NCBI RefSeq assembly: GCF_014284305.1
Contig: NZ_JACOFW010000026.1
Location: 1-54,720 of the forward strand
DNA from: Affinundibacterium seohonense
GTDB taxonomy: Bacteria > Pseudomonadota > Gammaproteobacteria > Burkholderiales > Burkholderiaceae_D
Length of the DNA stretch: 54,720 nt
Direction of reading: 5' to 3'
Part shown: piece after piece, positions 9,388-19,194 of the stretch
Numbering within the stretch: the first letter of the stretch is position 1
Layout: each line of letters opens with the position of its first letter
Notes under the pieces: model-generated
The model's input: the letters and a program-made list of their open reading frames with translations, nothing else
What the model was told of the DNA's origin: nothing
Database searches by the model: none
Program-made: the position numbers and the translations under genes

Positions 9388-10131
9388 TTATTCGCTATCG
9401 CACTGAGGGTGCGCGCCAATATCGGCTTCAAGTACACTATTGGGTAAAAAGTTTTTGCAGGCCTGCTGAGCTAAGGCATCTGCACGTACATTTCTGGCAC
9501 GTGGAATCCATTGCAAATCCATCTTGGGAATTTGTTGCATCAAATCTGTAGCAATCCGCCTATACGTTTCCAATCCATGCGCAGACGCCCCGGTTTGTGG
9601 CCTGAGATCATCAATGACTACCCTGCTATCGCCAAAGATCGTCACCGACCTTACATCTAACTTCAAAGCCAGTTCAAGTACTGCAATCAAAGCTAGATAT
9701 TCAGCGCTACTACTATTTCCATAACCGACAGTGCGCGCAATTTCCCAACATTGACCATCCGGTGACTGCAATAGCCCACCAATAGCACAGTCGCCAGGGT
9801 TTGGCTTAGCAGAGCCATCAAACCAGCCACACCAACTGTCGACAGGAACCGCCTTAGTATTCAATTTCGCCATATGTCTTTGCTGTCCAGCCTCTCGTTG
9901 CTGCGCTTTACGCTCAGCTTGCACCGAAAAGTGTACCCGCCGCTGATCTAACAGATGCGCCAAACCCTGGTCACCAGCCCGCTCGCATAAAATCTGCTCC
10001 AAAGCGGTTGTCAAAGACAATCCGGTTCGTTTTACCAAACGCCGCGCGGCGACCTGCTCACGATGAAAAGTTAAATGCAAAATCGATTCTGGATAGGACA
10101 ACATATTTACCAAAGGACGAACCACCATCAT
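9388..10131 (-). CDS. RNase HI-like protein with N-terminal extension
   Basis: The C-terminal part (about residues 100-235 of 247) is an RNase H fold with four acidic positions in order: Asp in WFDGSAKPNPG, Glu in SSSAEYLAL, Asp in FGDSRVVID, and Asp in NVRADALAQQA. Enzymes of this fold cut RNA in RNA/DNA hybrids. The first roughly 95 residues are an extra region, with a charged, probably helical segment (AERKAQQREAGQQRH). Length and divergence suggest it is not the housekeeping rnhA but a paralogue of the plant/archaeal-like RNase HI group. The start is uncertain; two adjacent ATGs lack a clear ribosome-binding site. Confidence 0.8.
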   Translation of the reverse strand: MMVVRPLVNMLSYPESILHLTFHREQVAARRLVKRTGLSLTTALEQILCERAGDQGLAHLLDQRRVHFSVQAERKAQQREAGQQRHMAKLNTKAVPVDSWCGWFDGSAKPNPGDCAIGGLLQSPDGQCWEIARTVGYGNSSSAEYLALIAVLELALKLDVRSVTIFGDSRVVIDDLRPQTGASAHGLETYRRIATDLMQQIPKMDLQWIPRARNVRADALAQQACKNFLPNSVLEADIGAHPQCDSE

Positions 10132-10344
10132 TAATAGACGTACACTTTACTCACACAAAAAACCAAACCGATATTGAAGTCAAGACATCTGAATTCACAG
10201 AAATAATGAAATTACATTCTTTTTTTCATATATCAAATCCAGCTTCTCTCCTTGTACATTTGTAGCGATCCTCTTCATCAACCTCGCGAAATCATCTGTT
10301 CGCACTGACAAGCGCCGTCACACAATTCACTTCACAATTTTGAG

Positions 10345-11109
10345 TTAATTTAAAGTCGCAATCACAGGTGCATGGTCAGATGGTTGCTCCCATTTGCGTG
10401 GAACCCGATCAACAACACAAGAAATACAGCGTTCCGCCAGCGGCTTGGATAACAGCACATGATCAATCCGTACACCTTTATTTAAACGGAAACCAAGCTG
10501 ACGGTAATCCCACCAACTAAAGGTTTTTTCTGGCTGCTCAAATTGACGGAAGCTGTCACTTAAGCCAAGATCAATTAGCGCTTGAAAGGCTGCGCGCTCC
10601 GGTGGGGAAACTAAATTCATGCCTTCCCAAGCAGCAGGATCATGCACATCCCTATCGTCTGGCGCAATGTTATAGTCTCCAAGTAGCGCTAGTTGAGGAT
10701 GCGCTTCCATTTCGGCTTTCACCCAATCACGCAAGGCTGCTAGCCAGCTCAGTTTATACGGATATTTTTCAGAATCGAGTGCTTGGCCGTTCGGCACGTA
10801 GGCGCAAATAATGCGCATGCCAGTGATTGTCGCTGCGATGATGCGTTGTTGCTCATCTTCAAAGAGAGGATTATTTTTCTGCACAGCCTCGATAGGATGA
10901 CGTGAGACGATGGCGACCCCGTTATAGGTTTTTTGGCCAGTGAAGACGACGTGATAGCCAGCGGCTTCGATTTCGGCTTGAGGAAATTTATCGTCGGTCA
11001 GCTTCGTCTCTTGTATGCATAAGACGTCGACAGGATTCATTTCCAGCCATTGCAACACTTGTGGCAGACGAACTTTTAAAGAGTTAACGTTCCAAGTAAC
11101 TAGTTTCAT
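10345..11109 (-). CDS. xth: exodeoxyribonuclease III
   Basis: This Mg-dependent AP endonuclease and 3'-5' exonuclease acts in base-excision repair. The 254-aa protein has every EEP-family motif: WNVNSLK at the N-terminus with the metal-binding Asn, IQETKL with the key Glu, YVPNG with Tyr, LGDYNIAPDD with the catalytic Asp/Asn, and the C-terminal SDHAPV with the catalytic His. The family has two branches (E. coli XthA-like and ExoA-like), which I cannot separate by eye. The ATG at 11109 is supported by a GAG-containing upstream sequence. It lies downstream of pepA on the same strand, separated by a terminator. Confidence 0.95.
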   Translation of the reverse strand: MKLVTWNVNSLKVRLPQVLQWLEMNPVDVLCIQETKLTDDKFPQAEIEAAGYHVVFTGQKTYNGVAIVSRHPIEAVQKNNPLFEDEQQRIIAATITGMRIICAYVPNGQALDSEKYPYKLSWLAALRDWVKAEMEAHPQLALLGDYNIAPDDRDVHDPAAWEGMNLVSPPERAAFQALIDLGLSDSFRQFEQPEKTFSWWDYRQLGFRLNKGVRIDHVLLSKPLAERCISCVVDRVPRKWEQPSDHAPVIATLN

Positions 11110-11144
11110 TTTTGATCTCAGCCGATGGCGATAGAGGTGCTAAC

Positions 11145-11180
11145 AATAAAAAACGCGCTCAATGCAGGCATAGAGCGCGT
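11145..11180 (-). terminator. pepA terminator
   Basis: On the minus strand ACGCGCTC pairs with GAGCGCGT (11153-11160 and 11173-11180) around a 12-nt loop and is followed by a T-run. It lies just after the pepA stop and before xth. Confidence 0.75.
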
Positions 11181-11202
11181 CCAATGATTTTAAACCTAGG
11201 TT

Positions 11203-12714
11203 TTAACCTGCGCGGTTCATCAGGAACGTGGTCAACATCGGTACTGGACGACCAGTCGAGCCTTTTGCCGCGCCAGATTTCCACGACACACCGGCGATAT
11301 CCAAATGTGCCCACGTGTATTTCTTGGTGAAACGTTCGAGGAAACAAGCTGCAGTGATCGAACCTGCAGCTGGACCACCAATATTGGCGATATCAGCGAA
11401 ATTCGATTTCAACTGTTCGTTATAGAGTTCACCAATCGGCAAACGCCATGCGACGTCGTTGGCTTGTTTGCCAGCAGTCAGTAATTCTTCTGCTAACTTG
11501 TCATGCGTGTCATCGTGACGGGTGAACAAACCAGTTGTGTGATGGCCAAGGGATGTGATGATGGCACCAGTCAAAGTTGCGACGTCAATGACTGCAGCAG
11601 GCTTGAAGCGTTCAACATAGGTTAATGCATCACACAAAATCAAGCGACCTTCTGCATCGGTATTTAAGACCTCAATCGTTTGCCCGGACATGGAAGTCAC
11701 GATATCACCAGGACGAGTTGCACTACCAGAAGGCATGTTTTCGCAAGTTGGGATGACCGCGACGACGTTCAGTTTCAACTTCATTTCACCAATGGCACGC
11801 ATGGTGCCGAGAACAGAGCCTGCGCCGCCCATGTCGTATTTCATTTCGTCCATGCCAGCGCCCGGTTTCAATGAGATACCGCCGGAGTCAAAAGTGATGC
11901 CTTTGCCGACCAACACCACTGGCGCGTCTTTTGCTTTGCCTCCCATGTGCTTTAAGACAATGAATTTTGGTGGTTCATCTGTCCCGGCAGAAACGGACAA
12001 AAAGCTATTCATCTTCAAGGCTTGAATTTGCTTACGTTCCAAGACTTCGATACCCATCTTAAAATCAGCAGCGATTTTTTTCGCAGTGTTGGCCAAGTGC
12101 GTTGGGGTACAGAAGTTTGCTGGCATATTACCTAATTCTTTTGCCAACTCCATGCCATTCACCAAAGCAATGCTTTGCGCCAAAGCGATTTTAGCTGCAG
12201 CAGCTTCCGTCGCTGCAACGTAGATCGCTACCTTTTTAACATTCGCGGCAACCGTATCTTTTTTGCTCTTATGTGCATCAGTACGGAAAATCGCTTCCTT
12301 GAACGCGATCACAGTTTGACGAATCGCCCAAGCCAGATCACGTCCATCAACTGCTGGCAATACCAGACTAACATCGGCGCCGCCGAGATTATTCAAGCTA
12401 CGTGCGGCATTCTGTACTGCACTAATGTAGGCTTTTTCTGACACTTTGTTTGGATCTTCACCTAAACCCACCAACAAAACACGTTCAGCACTAACATCAG
12501 TCAGATTGCGTAACATCAAAGTCGAACCGGCTTTACCGGATATGTCACCAGACTTGAGTGCCGCATCAATTGCCGCTTTTTTATTTAATTCGCTCGCTGC
12601 TGTTGTTAATTTCTTGTTTTCAAACACGCCGACAACGATACAGGCTGTCTTAATGGTGCTGGCATTGTCTGCTGCTGTGCTTTTGGCTGCTAGTGTTTTT
12701 ATGCTAAAGTCCAC
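11203..12714 (-). CDS. pepA: leucyl aminopeptidase (M17)
   Basis: A cytosolic di-metal hexameric aminopeptidase that removes N-terminal residues; some PepA proteins also bind DNA. The 503-aa product has an N-terminal macro-like domain (about residues 1-165) and a C-terminal catalytic domain containing the M17 signature NTDAEGRL plus KGITFDSGG, in which Lys and Asp bind the metals. The start is GTG at 12714, preceded by AAGGAG at good spacing. Divergence from lptF matches the pepA-lptFG arrangement widely conserved in proteobacteria. The 116-nt shared region must hold both promoters. Confidence 0.96.
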   Translation of the reverse strand: MDFSIKTLAAKSTAADNASTIKTACIVVGVFENKKLTTAASELNKKAAIDAALKSGDISGKAGSTLMLRNLTDVSAERVLLVGLGEDPNKVSEKAYISAVQNAARSLNNLGGADVSLVLPAVDGRDLAWAIRQTVIAFKEAIFRTDAHKSKKDTVAANVKKVAIYVAATEAAAAKIALAQSIALVNGMELAKELGNMPANFCTPTHLANTAKKIAADFKMGIEVLERKQIQALKMNSFLSVSAGTDEPPKFIVLKHMGGKAKDAPVVLVGKGITFDSGGISLKPGAGMDEMKYDMGGAGSVLGTMRAIGEMKLKLNVVAVIPTCENMPSGSATRPGDIVTSMSGQTIEVLNTDAEGRLILCDALTYVERFKPAAVIDVATLTGAIITSLGHHTTGLFTRHDDTHDKLAEELLTAGKQANDVAWRLPIGELYNEQLKSNFADIANIGGPAAGSITAACFLERFTKKYTWAHLDIAGVSWKSGAAKGSTGRPVPMLTTFLMNRAG

Positions 12715-12830
12715 GTCTTGCTCCTTATTGTCGATCAGCGATGATCTTTTGAATTTCGCTTAAAGCGTAAAACGACTATTATAACTCCCCCCGCCAGATC
12801 GACATAACCACTTATAAGTACATATTAAAT

Positions 12831-13991
12831 ATGATTTTTCAACGTGCGCTCAGGCGAGAATTATTTAGTGCTGCCAGCGCTGTGTTTACGACCTTGTTTA
12901 CCATCACGGTCACCTTCATGCTAATCCGGATCTTGCGCGACGCCGCGGGCGGTAAGATTGCGTCTGGTGATGTTTTGATATTGATTGGCTTTTACTCACT
13001 AGACTATTTTCCGATTTTGTTAATTCTGACCGGCTTCATTTCTGTGCTGCTGGTTGTCACCCGCGCTTATCAAGACTCTGAGATGGTCGTTTGGTTCGCA
13101 TCGGGCTTGAGCCTGACACGCTGGATTGCGCCGATTCTTAGCGTCGCGTTGCCGTTAACTTTTGTCGTCGGGCTTTTGAGTTTAGTGGTGTCACCTTGGG
13201 CCAATGAGCAAATGCAAGAGGTTCGCAATCGCTACGAGAAGCGAGAAGACATCGCTAAAGTGGCACCGGGAAAATTTCAAGAGTCGCGCGGTGGTGGTCG
13301 TGTCTCCTTTGTTGAAGAGGTCTCAGGAGACTTAAGCAAAGTGCAAAATATTTTCACCAGCATGATGAGTGATGGTCGTTCCAGCGTGATCGTCGCTAAA
13401 GAAGGTAAGGTAGAAATTGACGCCCATGGTGATCGTTTCTTAGTTATGAGTCAGGGACGCCGTTACGATGGCTTGCCGACCGAAGGTGACTTTCAAATGA
13501 TGCAATTTGAAAAGTACGCAGTACTGCTATCGACTCAGAGCGCCGTTGAAGCGGGCAATAAATCTGCCAAAGCCTTACCTTTACAAACCCTGATTGATGA
13601 ACCCAATTCAGTACGTGACGGTGAACTGTTGTGGCGTGTGTCATTGCCATTTATGGGATTGTTGTTGATGTTATTGGCAATTCCTTTGGGTTACGTGAAT
13701 CCACGCGTCGGACGTTCTGCCAATATGATCGTGGCGTTGATATTGGTTGCTGTTAATCTGAATATTTTGAACGTCCTACAGCTAGCTGTGGTTCAAGGTC
13801 GCATGAGTTTTTGGCGAGCCTCTTGGCCTATGCATGTGTTGGTTGCTGTTTTAATTGGCCTATTTTTCTTGTGGCGATTAAAGGTCAATAGTGCATGGCA
13901 TCCAAGCAGTGTGTGGGGAAAAATTAAATGCCAGCTATATCGTAAAAAGAACCAACAGTGCGTCGATCATCAGCACATGGTAGGTAACTAA
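12831..13991 (+). CDS. lptF: LPS export ABC transporter permease LptF
   Basis: LptF is one of two inner-membrane permeases of the LptB2FG complex, which extracts lipopolysaccharide from the inner membrane and passes it to LptC/LptA. The 386-residue protein has the family layout: transmembrane helices in the first 120 residues (three visible), a periplasmic beta-jellyroll domain at about 130-260, and three helices at about 270-355. The YjgP/YjgQ pattern (ALRRELFSA near the start, NEQMQEVRNRYEKRED after helix 3) is clear. A hydrophilic tail of about 30 residues follows the last helix. Its stop overlaps the lptG start as TAATG, so translation is probably coupled. Confidence 0.94.
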   Translation: MIFQRALRRELFSAASAVFTTLFTITVTFMLIRILRDAAGGKIASGDVLILIGFYSLDYFPILLILTGFISVLLVVTRAYQDSEMVVWFASGLSLTRWIAPILSVALPLTFVVGLLSLVVSPWANEQMQEVRNRYEKREDIAKVAPGKFQESRGGGRVSFVEEVSGDLSKVQNIFTSMMSDGRSSVIVAKEGKVEIDAHGDRFLVMSQGRRYDGLPTEGDFQMMQFEKYAVLLSTQSAVEAGNKSAKALPLQTLIDEPNSVRDGELLWRVSLPFMGLLLMLLAIPLGYVNPRVGRSANMIVALILVAVNLNILNVLQLAVVQGRMSFWRASWPMHVLVAVLIGLFFLWRLKVNSAWHPSSVWGKIKCQLYRKKNQQCVDHQHMVGN

Positions 13992-15121
13992 TGAAGGTAC
14001 TACAACGCTATTTTGGCAGCGAAATCATTCGTGCCGTCCTGTTTGTTTTATTGGCGCTCTTAGTGTTAACTTCCTTTTTTGATTTGATGAAGGAACTGGG
14101 TTCGGTCAACAGAAATGGCTATCTATTAAAGCACGCGATCTTTACTGTGCTATTAAATATTCCTGGAAACGCCTATGATTTTTTACCAATCGCGGTATTG
14201 ATAGGCTCCATTTATGTGCTAGCGCAATTTGCCGGCAATTCCGAATTTACAATCATGCGCGCGGCCAGTATGTCCTCTTGGACGGCAGCCAAAATGTTAG
14301 GAAAAATTGCGGTCGTTTTTATTCTTTTCACCTATTTGCTCGGTGAAGTCATTGCGCCGATGGCAACTAAACTGTCCAAGCAACTGAGCATGCAAGCCGC
14401 ATCGACGCCATTGACTCAAGGCTTTCGCAGCGGCTTGTGGACTAAGGATTTGATCCGCAGCAGCGATACCAATGGCGGTGTCATTGGTACCCGCTTTCTT
14501 AATGTGCGCGAAGTATCTCCCGAGCGTGTACTGCTCGGCGTAAAGATTTACGAGTTCGATACGAATTTCCAATTACTACGTGAAATCAATGCCAAGCAAG
14601 CGGTCTACGTACGCTCACACGTATGGCAACTGCGCGAGGTGGTTGAAACCAGTTTTCCTCAAAATCTGGCAACCCAGACGATGATTGAATCTGATACCCA
14701 TAAGCTGGAAAGCAAAGATCTCATTTCTGAAATCACACCAGACATTTTGTCAGTCTTATTTACCGAAGTTGATCGTATGTCCGCTTATGAACTAGCTTCT
14801 TACACCAAACATTTGGCAGAAAATAAGCAATCGACTGATCGTTATGAAATTGCGTTCTGGAAGAAAATAACTTATCCAGTTTCTATTTTAGTGATGATGG
14901 CCTTGGCACTGCCATTTGCCTATTTGCATGCACGCGATGGCGGTATTAGTCTGCGTATCTTTAGCGGCATCATGCTAGGTATGGTGTTTTATCTGGTGAA
15001 TAGTTTGTTTGCTTATCTTGGTCAAATCAATACTTGGCCCGCATTGATAACAGCATTATTTCCAAGTTTAATATTCTCTCTGCTTGCCTATGCAGGTTTG
15101 CGATATGTAGAACGGCATTAG
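13991..15121 (+). CDS. lptG: LPS export ABC transporter permease LptG
   Basis: This is the second permease of the LptB2FG complex and partner of LptF. The 376-aa product has the same helices-jellyroll-helices plan. The N-terminal YFGSEIIRAVLFVLLALLVL and C-terminal LPFAYLHARDGGISLRIFSG segments are typical of LptG. It overlaps lptF by one nucleotide, so the subunits can be made in equal amounts. The cytoplasmic ATPase LptB is not in this window, as is usual since lptB sits with lptA/lptC. Confidence 0.94.
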   Translation: MKVLQRYFGSEIIRAVLFVLLALLVLTSFFDLMKELGSVNRNGYLLKHAIFTVLLNIPGNAYDFLPIAVLIGSIYVLAQFAGNSEFTIMRAASMSSWTAAKMLGKIAVVFILFTYLLGEVIAPMATKLSKQLSMQAASTPLTQGFRSGLWTKDLIRSSDTNGGVIGTRFLNVREVSPERVLLGVKIYEFDTNFQLLREINAKQAVYVRSHVWQLREVVETSFPQNLATQTMIESDTHKLESKDLISEITPDILSVLFTEVDRMSAYELASYTKHLAENKQSTDRYEIAFWKKITYPVSILVMMALALPFAYLHARDGGISLRIFSGIMLGMVFYLVNSLFAYLGQINTWPALITALFPSLIFSLLAYAGLRYVERH

Positions 15122-15164
15122 AGCCGCCACCACCTCAAACAAACTTAAATTTTTTAAGGCTTTC

Positions 15165-15539
15165 ATGAAAAAACAAGCATTGATTTTATTTGCACATGGC
15201 GCTCGTGCAGCCAGTTGGGCTGAGCCATTTCTGCGGCTGCAAAAATTAACACAAGAAAGTTCTCCCGAACTCAAAGTGGAGTTGGCTTTTTTGGAATTGA
15301 TGCAGCCGCAATTACCAGAAGTTGTTAAAAATTTGGTCGATCAATCTTACGAGTCAATCACGATCACCCCAATTTTTTTGGGACAAGGTGGTCATCTCAT
15401 ACGTGACTTACCTTTGATGGTAGAAGAAATTCGCCAGCAATACCCAAACCTCCAGATTAAACAAGTCGCCGCCGCTGGTGAAGATGCTGGCGTTTTACAT
15501 GCTATTCGTGACTATTGCTTACGCTCTATGAATCCGTAG
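15165..15539 (+). CDS. CbiX/SirB-like sirohydrochlorin chelatase domain protein
   Basis: The 124-aa protein is one chelatase half-domain of the CbiX-short/SirB type, which inserts Fe or Co into sirohydrochlorin. The metal-binding pair is present: His11 in LFAHGARA and His77 in GQGGHLIRDLP. Glu44 is a third candidate ligand. Position supports a siroheme role: it converges on the sulfate operon whose last gene is the uroporphyrinogen methyltransferase and which contains a siroheme sulfite reductase. No precorrin-2 dehydrogenase gene is visible. Its last 14 bases overlap the opposing hemerythrin gene. It follows lptG by 43 nt and may be read through from that operon. Confidence 0.85.
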   Translation: MKKQALILFAHGARAASWAEPFLRLQKLTQESSPELKVELAFLELMQPQLPEVVKNLVDQSYESITITPIFLGQGGHLIRDLPLMVEEIRQQYPNLQIKQVAAAGEDAGVLHAIRDYCLRSMNP

Positions 15540-15966
15540 CGGATATTCGTTCAGTTTCTGAATTCAATAAAGTGCCGTGCAAGGTATCTGCCAAATGTTT
15601 ATCGCTGAGCAAAATATGTGAGGTAAGCCAAAATCGCAGCAATTCTGCGGTGTCGAGTGCGACCATTTCACGGGCACGGTTTAATTCTTGCTGTAAGTCG
15701 GAAACGCGCTCTAAGAGTTTTCTATGTTGCTCTTTATGGGATTTGAAACGCGCGTAAGCAATTGCCTGCATCAAGTCCTCCTCGCGCTGAAAATGTTCTC
15801 TGGTGTAGGCTGCAAGCCTCTCTAAGATGCGAGATAGGGTGATGTAATCTTTCCCTAGATCTGCTGCGTCATGCAATTCATTAACCATGCCAATCAAGAT
15901 CTTGTGGTCTTCGTCAATTAATGCGTCGTGAACACTCAGACTGCTATTCCATTCAAAATATTCCAT
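15526..15966 (-). CDS. bacteriohemerythrin
   Basis: A single-domain, non-heme di-iron O2-binding protein of 146 aa. The ligand pattern is complete: His in LIDEDHK, HFQREE (HxxxE), HKEQH (HxxxH) and HILLSD (HxxxxD). The N-terminus (EWNSSLSVHDALIDEDHK) is typical of bacteriohemerythrins. These proteins are thought to carry or sense oxygen; nothing here fixes the role. The C-terminal tail of about 20 residues is polar. The gene converges with the CbiX-like gene and overlaps it by 14 nt. Confidence 0.92.
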   Translation of the reverse strand: MEYFEWNSSLSVHDALIDEDHKILIGMVNELHDAADLGKDYITLSRILERLAAYTREHFQREEDLMQAIAYARFKSHKEQHRKLLERVSDLQQELNRAREMVALDTAELLRFWLTSHILLSDKHLADTLHGTLLNSETERISATDS

Positions 15967-16158
15967 GTGATGCCAGATGACTGTTAAAAGTCTAAAAGTT
16001 TCAGAGTGGCAAATTTTACGAGGCTACGCAAGGATAAAACTTGTCCTATCGCAAGTTTTTGAATAAAAAATTGCTATTTCTTTGAACGAGCTGGCAGACG
16101 TTGACATGGTCTGAGTCACCACAAGTTCATTATTCGATGTTGGTGTGATGAATGCGGA

Positions 16159-16908
16159 TCAATTCATTGCGCGTTTGCGCATCGACTCCCCCATCATCAC
16201 CAAAACCGGACCTTCACATGCAGGCAAACCATGCGCTAATTCAGCCAGTGTCAGATGGAGATGACGTTCTTCAGGGCGACTACAGCTTTCTACGATCACG
16301 ATAGGATGTGTCGCTGAAAAACCTTTTGCCAGCATGCGTTGCGCAGTGAGGATGGCCTCCTTGCCACCCATGTATTGAACTAAGGTATCGCAATCGGGAA
16401 TGCGCGTTTCGGCGATTTCGCCGGGTGCTGTACTGGAAGTAAATAGGGCAACGCTACGAGCAACACCACGTTTGGTCAGAGGCAATTGCACGCTTGCCGC
16501 TGCTGCCATCGCCGTGGTGATGCCCGGCACAATTTCAAAACGTATGCCTGCTTGTTCCAACGCCGTCATTTCTTCATCAGCACGTCCAAATAACATCGGG
16601 TCGCCGCCTTTCAAGCGGACGACGATCGCATGCTGACATGCTGCTTCGACTAGTTGTTGATTGATGTGCTCTTGCGCGGCAGAGCGTTGTCCGCTGCGCT
16701 TACCTACTGAAATCTTAATTGCTTGCGGACTGAGTGCTAGCATCTCGCGAGTGACCAAGGCATCATGCAAAACGATATCTGCTTGCGCTAAGAGCTTGGC
16801 ACCGCGCACGGTAATCAAATCAACTGCACCCGGCCCGGCACCGACTAAATAGACGATGCCTGTTTTATTTTTAACGGAGGATGTAGTTGATTCAGATGGA
16901 TTAGCCAA
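16159..16908 (-). CDS. cobA: uroporphyrinogen-III C-methyltransferase
   Basis: SUMT transfers two methyl groups from SAM to uroporphyrinogen III to give precorrin-2, the first step to siroheme. The 249-residue protein has the tetrapyrrole methylase signature VGAGPGAVDL near residue 23, the RLKGGDPMLFGRADEE block and VPGITTAMAAAASVQLPLT. It lacks the CysG-type dehydrogenase/chelatase half. The likely start is TTG at 16908, overlapping the cysN stop region by 8 nt with AGGA upstream; no in-frame ATG exists before the conserved core. As last gene of the cys operon it makes cofactor for the CysI encoded upstream. Confidence 0.93.
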   Translation of the reverse strand: MANPSESTTSSVKNKTGIVYLVGAGPGAVDLITVRGAKLLAQADIVLHDALVTREMLALSPQAIKISVGKRSGQRSAAQEHINQQLVEAACQHAIVVRLKGGDPMLFGRADEEMTALEQAGIRFEIVPGITTAMAAAASVQLPLTKRGVARSVALFTSSTAPGEIAETRIPDCDTLVQYMGGKEAILTAQRMLAKGFSATHPIVIVESCSRPEERHLHLTLAELAHGLPACEGPVLVMMGESMRKRAMN

Positions 16909-18226
16909 GACGTATCATTCCTGCTGCGACAGTTTGATGGGTGACTTCGTCGATCAAAATAAATGCCCCTGTCGTACGGGTGATATCGTAAGCATCAGCT
17001 GCCAGAGCTTGCTGTACATTGATATTGACGCGAGCGATGTCGTTCAATTTAAGTGTATCAGTTGGACGACGTTCTTGGGTATTGATATCTAACAAAGTGT
17101 CGACCGATGCAACACGTGCTGCGACCTGACGTGTGGTATGTTTCAACCAATACTTGCGACGTACATCTAAGGCGTCTTCAGATAACCAGCACAAATCAGC
17201 ACTCAGGGTTTTCAATACAGTGGCAGGACGATCCGCGCCCGCCAACATATCTCCGCGTGAAATATCCACGTATTCATTGAGTAAAATCGTCACCGATTGA
17301 CCAACTACGGCTGTTTGCAAGGAACCGTCTAAAGTCTGGATATCTTTGATGGTTGCAGTCTGGCCTGATGGCTGCACCACGATGCTGTCACCAATGCTGA
17401 TTTTGCCTGCCTCTATCCGCCCCATATAGCCACGGAAATCATTTGCTTCATGACCATTGTGACGAGCTACCAATTGCACAGGGAAACGGAAGGGCTCGTC
17501 ATGGCACTCATCATAGACGCTTAAAGACTCCAACAATTCGATCAAAGTTGGGCCTTGGTACCATGCCAGATTATCGCTATTGGTGACGACGTTATCGCCT
17601 GCCAATGCGGATAAAGGGATTGGATGTACGTCTTTTAAACCTAATTGCGCAGCGAATTCTTGGTAAGCACCAACGATACGATTATAAACAGTTTGATCGT
17701 AATTGACCAAATCCATTTTATTCACAGCCACAATCACGTGCTCGATTTGCAGCAAGTGAGCGATGGTCGAATGACGCTTTGTTTGTGTGAGTAATTCCAC
17801 GCTGCCATCGTCACCTAGTTTAACTTTGGAAACGTCGATCAAAATGATCACCGCATCGGCGGTCGAAGCGCCTGTCACCATGTTACGTGTGTATTGCTCA
17901 TGACCTGGCGTATCAGCAATAATGAACTTACGTTTTGGTGTGGCGAAATAACGATAAGCGACGTCGATCGTAATACCTTGTTCGCGTTCTGCTTCCAATC
18001 CGTCAGTTAACAAAGATAAGTCGATCGTATCGCCGACTGTGCGTTTATGTTTCGCTTTGGAAATCGCGCTTAACTGATCGGCAAAAATGCCTTTACTATC
18101 GAAAAGCAAACGGCCGATGAGCGTACTTTTACCATCGTCCACAGAGCCCGCCGTAATGAAACGCAGCAGGCCGCGTTCACGAGCGACGTCAATAGCAGTG
18201 GTGGATTGTTGTACCTGTGTGCTCAT
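16901..18226 (-). CDS. cysN: sulfate adenylyltransferase subunit 1 (GTPase)
   Basis: CysN is the GTPase subunit that drives ATP sulfurylase, producing APS from sulfate and ATP with CysD. The 441-aa protein has an EF-Tu-like G domain: GSVDDGKS P-loop at residues 27-34, DTPGHEQY and NKMD, then two beta-barrel domains. It ends without the APS-kinase (CysC) domain that is fused in some bacteria. That agrees with the downstream reductase being of APS type. The start codon overlaps the cysD stop as TAATG, so the two subunits are translationally coupled. Confidence 0.96.
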   Translation of the reverse strand: MSTQVQQSTTAIDVARERGLLRFITAGSVDDGKSTLIGRLLFDSKGIFADQLSAISKAKHKRTVGDTIDLSLLTDGLEAEREQGITIDVAYRYFATPKRKFIIADTPGHEQYTRNMVTGASTADAVIILIDVSKVKLGDDGSVELLTQTKRHSTIAHLLQIEHVIVAVNKMDLVNYDQTVYNRIVGAYQEFAAQLGLKDVHPIPLSALAGDNVVTNSDNLAWYQGPTLIELLESLSVYDECHDEPFRFPVQLVARHNGHEANDFRGYMGRIEAGKISIGDSIVVQPSGQTATIKDIQTLDGSLQTAVVGQSVTILLNEYVDISRGDMLAGADRPATVLKTLSADLCWLSEDALDVRRKYWLKHTTRQVAARVASVDTLLDINTQERRPTDTLKLNDIARVNINVQQALAADAYDITRTTGAFILIDEVTHQTVAAGMIRLG

Positions 18227-19161
18227 TAGAAATATCCTTCTTTTTTACGTTTCTCCATCGATGATTCAGACGTTTGATCATCCATGCGTGTTGCGCCGCG
18301 TTCTGTGATTTGCGTGACTGCGGTTTCTTCGATAATCGCTTCGACTGTTGCCGCATCGGACGACACTGGGCAAGTACAAGAAATATCGCCGACAGTACGG
18401 AAGCGCACGATTTGTTTTTCTACCGTTTCGCCAGCGCGTGGCGGTGTCAATTCTGTGACGGGAACGAGCAAGCCATTGCGTGGAATGACTTCGCGTTCAT
18501 GCGCAAAATAAATCGGCGGCAATTCTAACTTTTCACGCGCGATGTACTGCCATACGTCCAATTCAGTCCAGTTAGAAATTGGGAATACGCGCATGTTTTC
18601 ACCAGGATGAACGCGGGTGTTATACAAGTCCCAAAGTTCTGGGCGTTGTGCTTTGGGATTCCATTGACCGAATTCGTCGCGGAAAGAAAAGATGCGTTCT
18701 TTGGCGCGGGCTTTTTCTTCATCACGACGCGCACCACCGATGCAAGCATCAAATTTGTGTTCAGCAATCGTCTCTAATAAGGTGACAGCTTGTGCCGCAT
18801 TGCGTGAATCGGTTTTTGGATTACGCAAACGTACAGTGCCACGATTGATCGATTCTTCGACTGAACCCACGATCAAACGCTCGCCTAATTCCGCTACGCG
18901 TTTATCGCGAAAGGTGATCACTTCTGGGAAATTATGTCCCGTGTCGACGTGTACTAGTGGGAAAGGAAACTTACCTGGACGAAAAGCTTTTTCTGCGATT
19001 CGCAATAACACCACAGAATCTTTACCACCTGAAAACAGCAGTGCAGGATTAGTACATTCGGCCGCCACTTCACGCATGATGTGGATGGCTTCGGATTCCA
19101 GCCAATCGAGATGGCGATTACTCGCGGCATCAATGAAGTGATTTTCAACTACGGTGTTCAT
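18226..19161 (-). CDS. cysD: sulfate adenylyltransferase subunit 2
   Basis: CysD is the catalytic subunit of ATP sulfurylase. It belongs to the PP-loop family, shown by LLFSGGKDSVVLL near residue 42, and has the family's RDEEKARAKERIFSFRDEFGQW block and C-terminal RMDDQTSESSMEKRKKEGYF tail. At 311 aa it is of normal length. It lies 33 nt after cysH and overlaps cysN by one base. Confidence 0.97.
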   Translation of the reverse strand: MNTVVENHFIDAASNRHLDWLESEAIHIMREVAAECTNPALLFSGGKDSVVLLRIAEKAFRPGKFPFPLVHVDTGHNFPEVITFRDKRVAELGERLIVGSVEESINRGTVRLRNPKTDSRNAAQAVTLLETIAEHKFDACIGGARRDEEKARAKERIFSFRDEFGQWNPKAQRPELWDLYNTRVHPGENMRVFPISNWTELDVWQYIAREKLELPPIYFAHEREVIPRNGLLVPVTELTPPRAGETVEKQIVRFRTVGDISCTCPVSSDAATVEAIIEETAVTQITERGATRMDDQTSESSMEKRKKEGYF

Positions 19162-19194
19162 GCTTTACCTTTTAATTCGGTTTTGATTTTCAAT

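Noticed and set aside
11690..12025. 111-aa frame on the plus strand within pepA
   Set aside because: It is the antisense shadow of conserved pepA sequence, including its catalytic domain.
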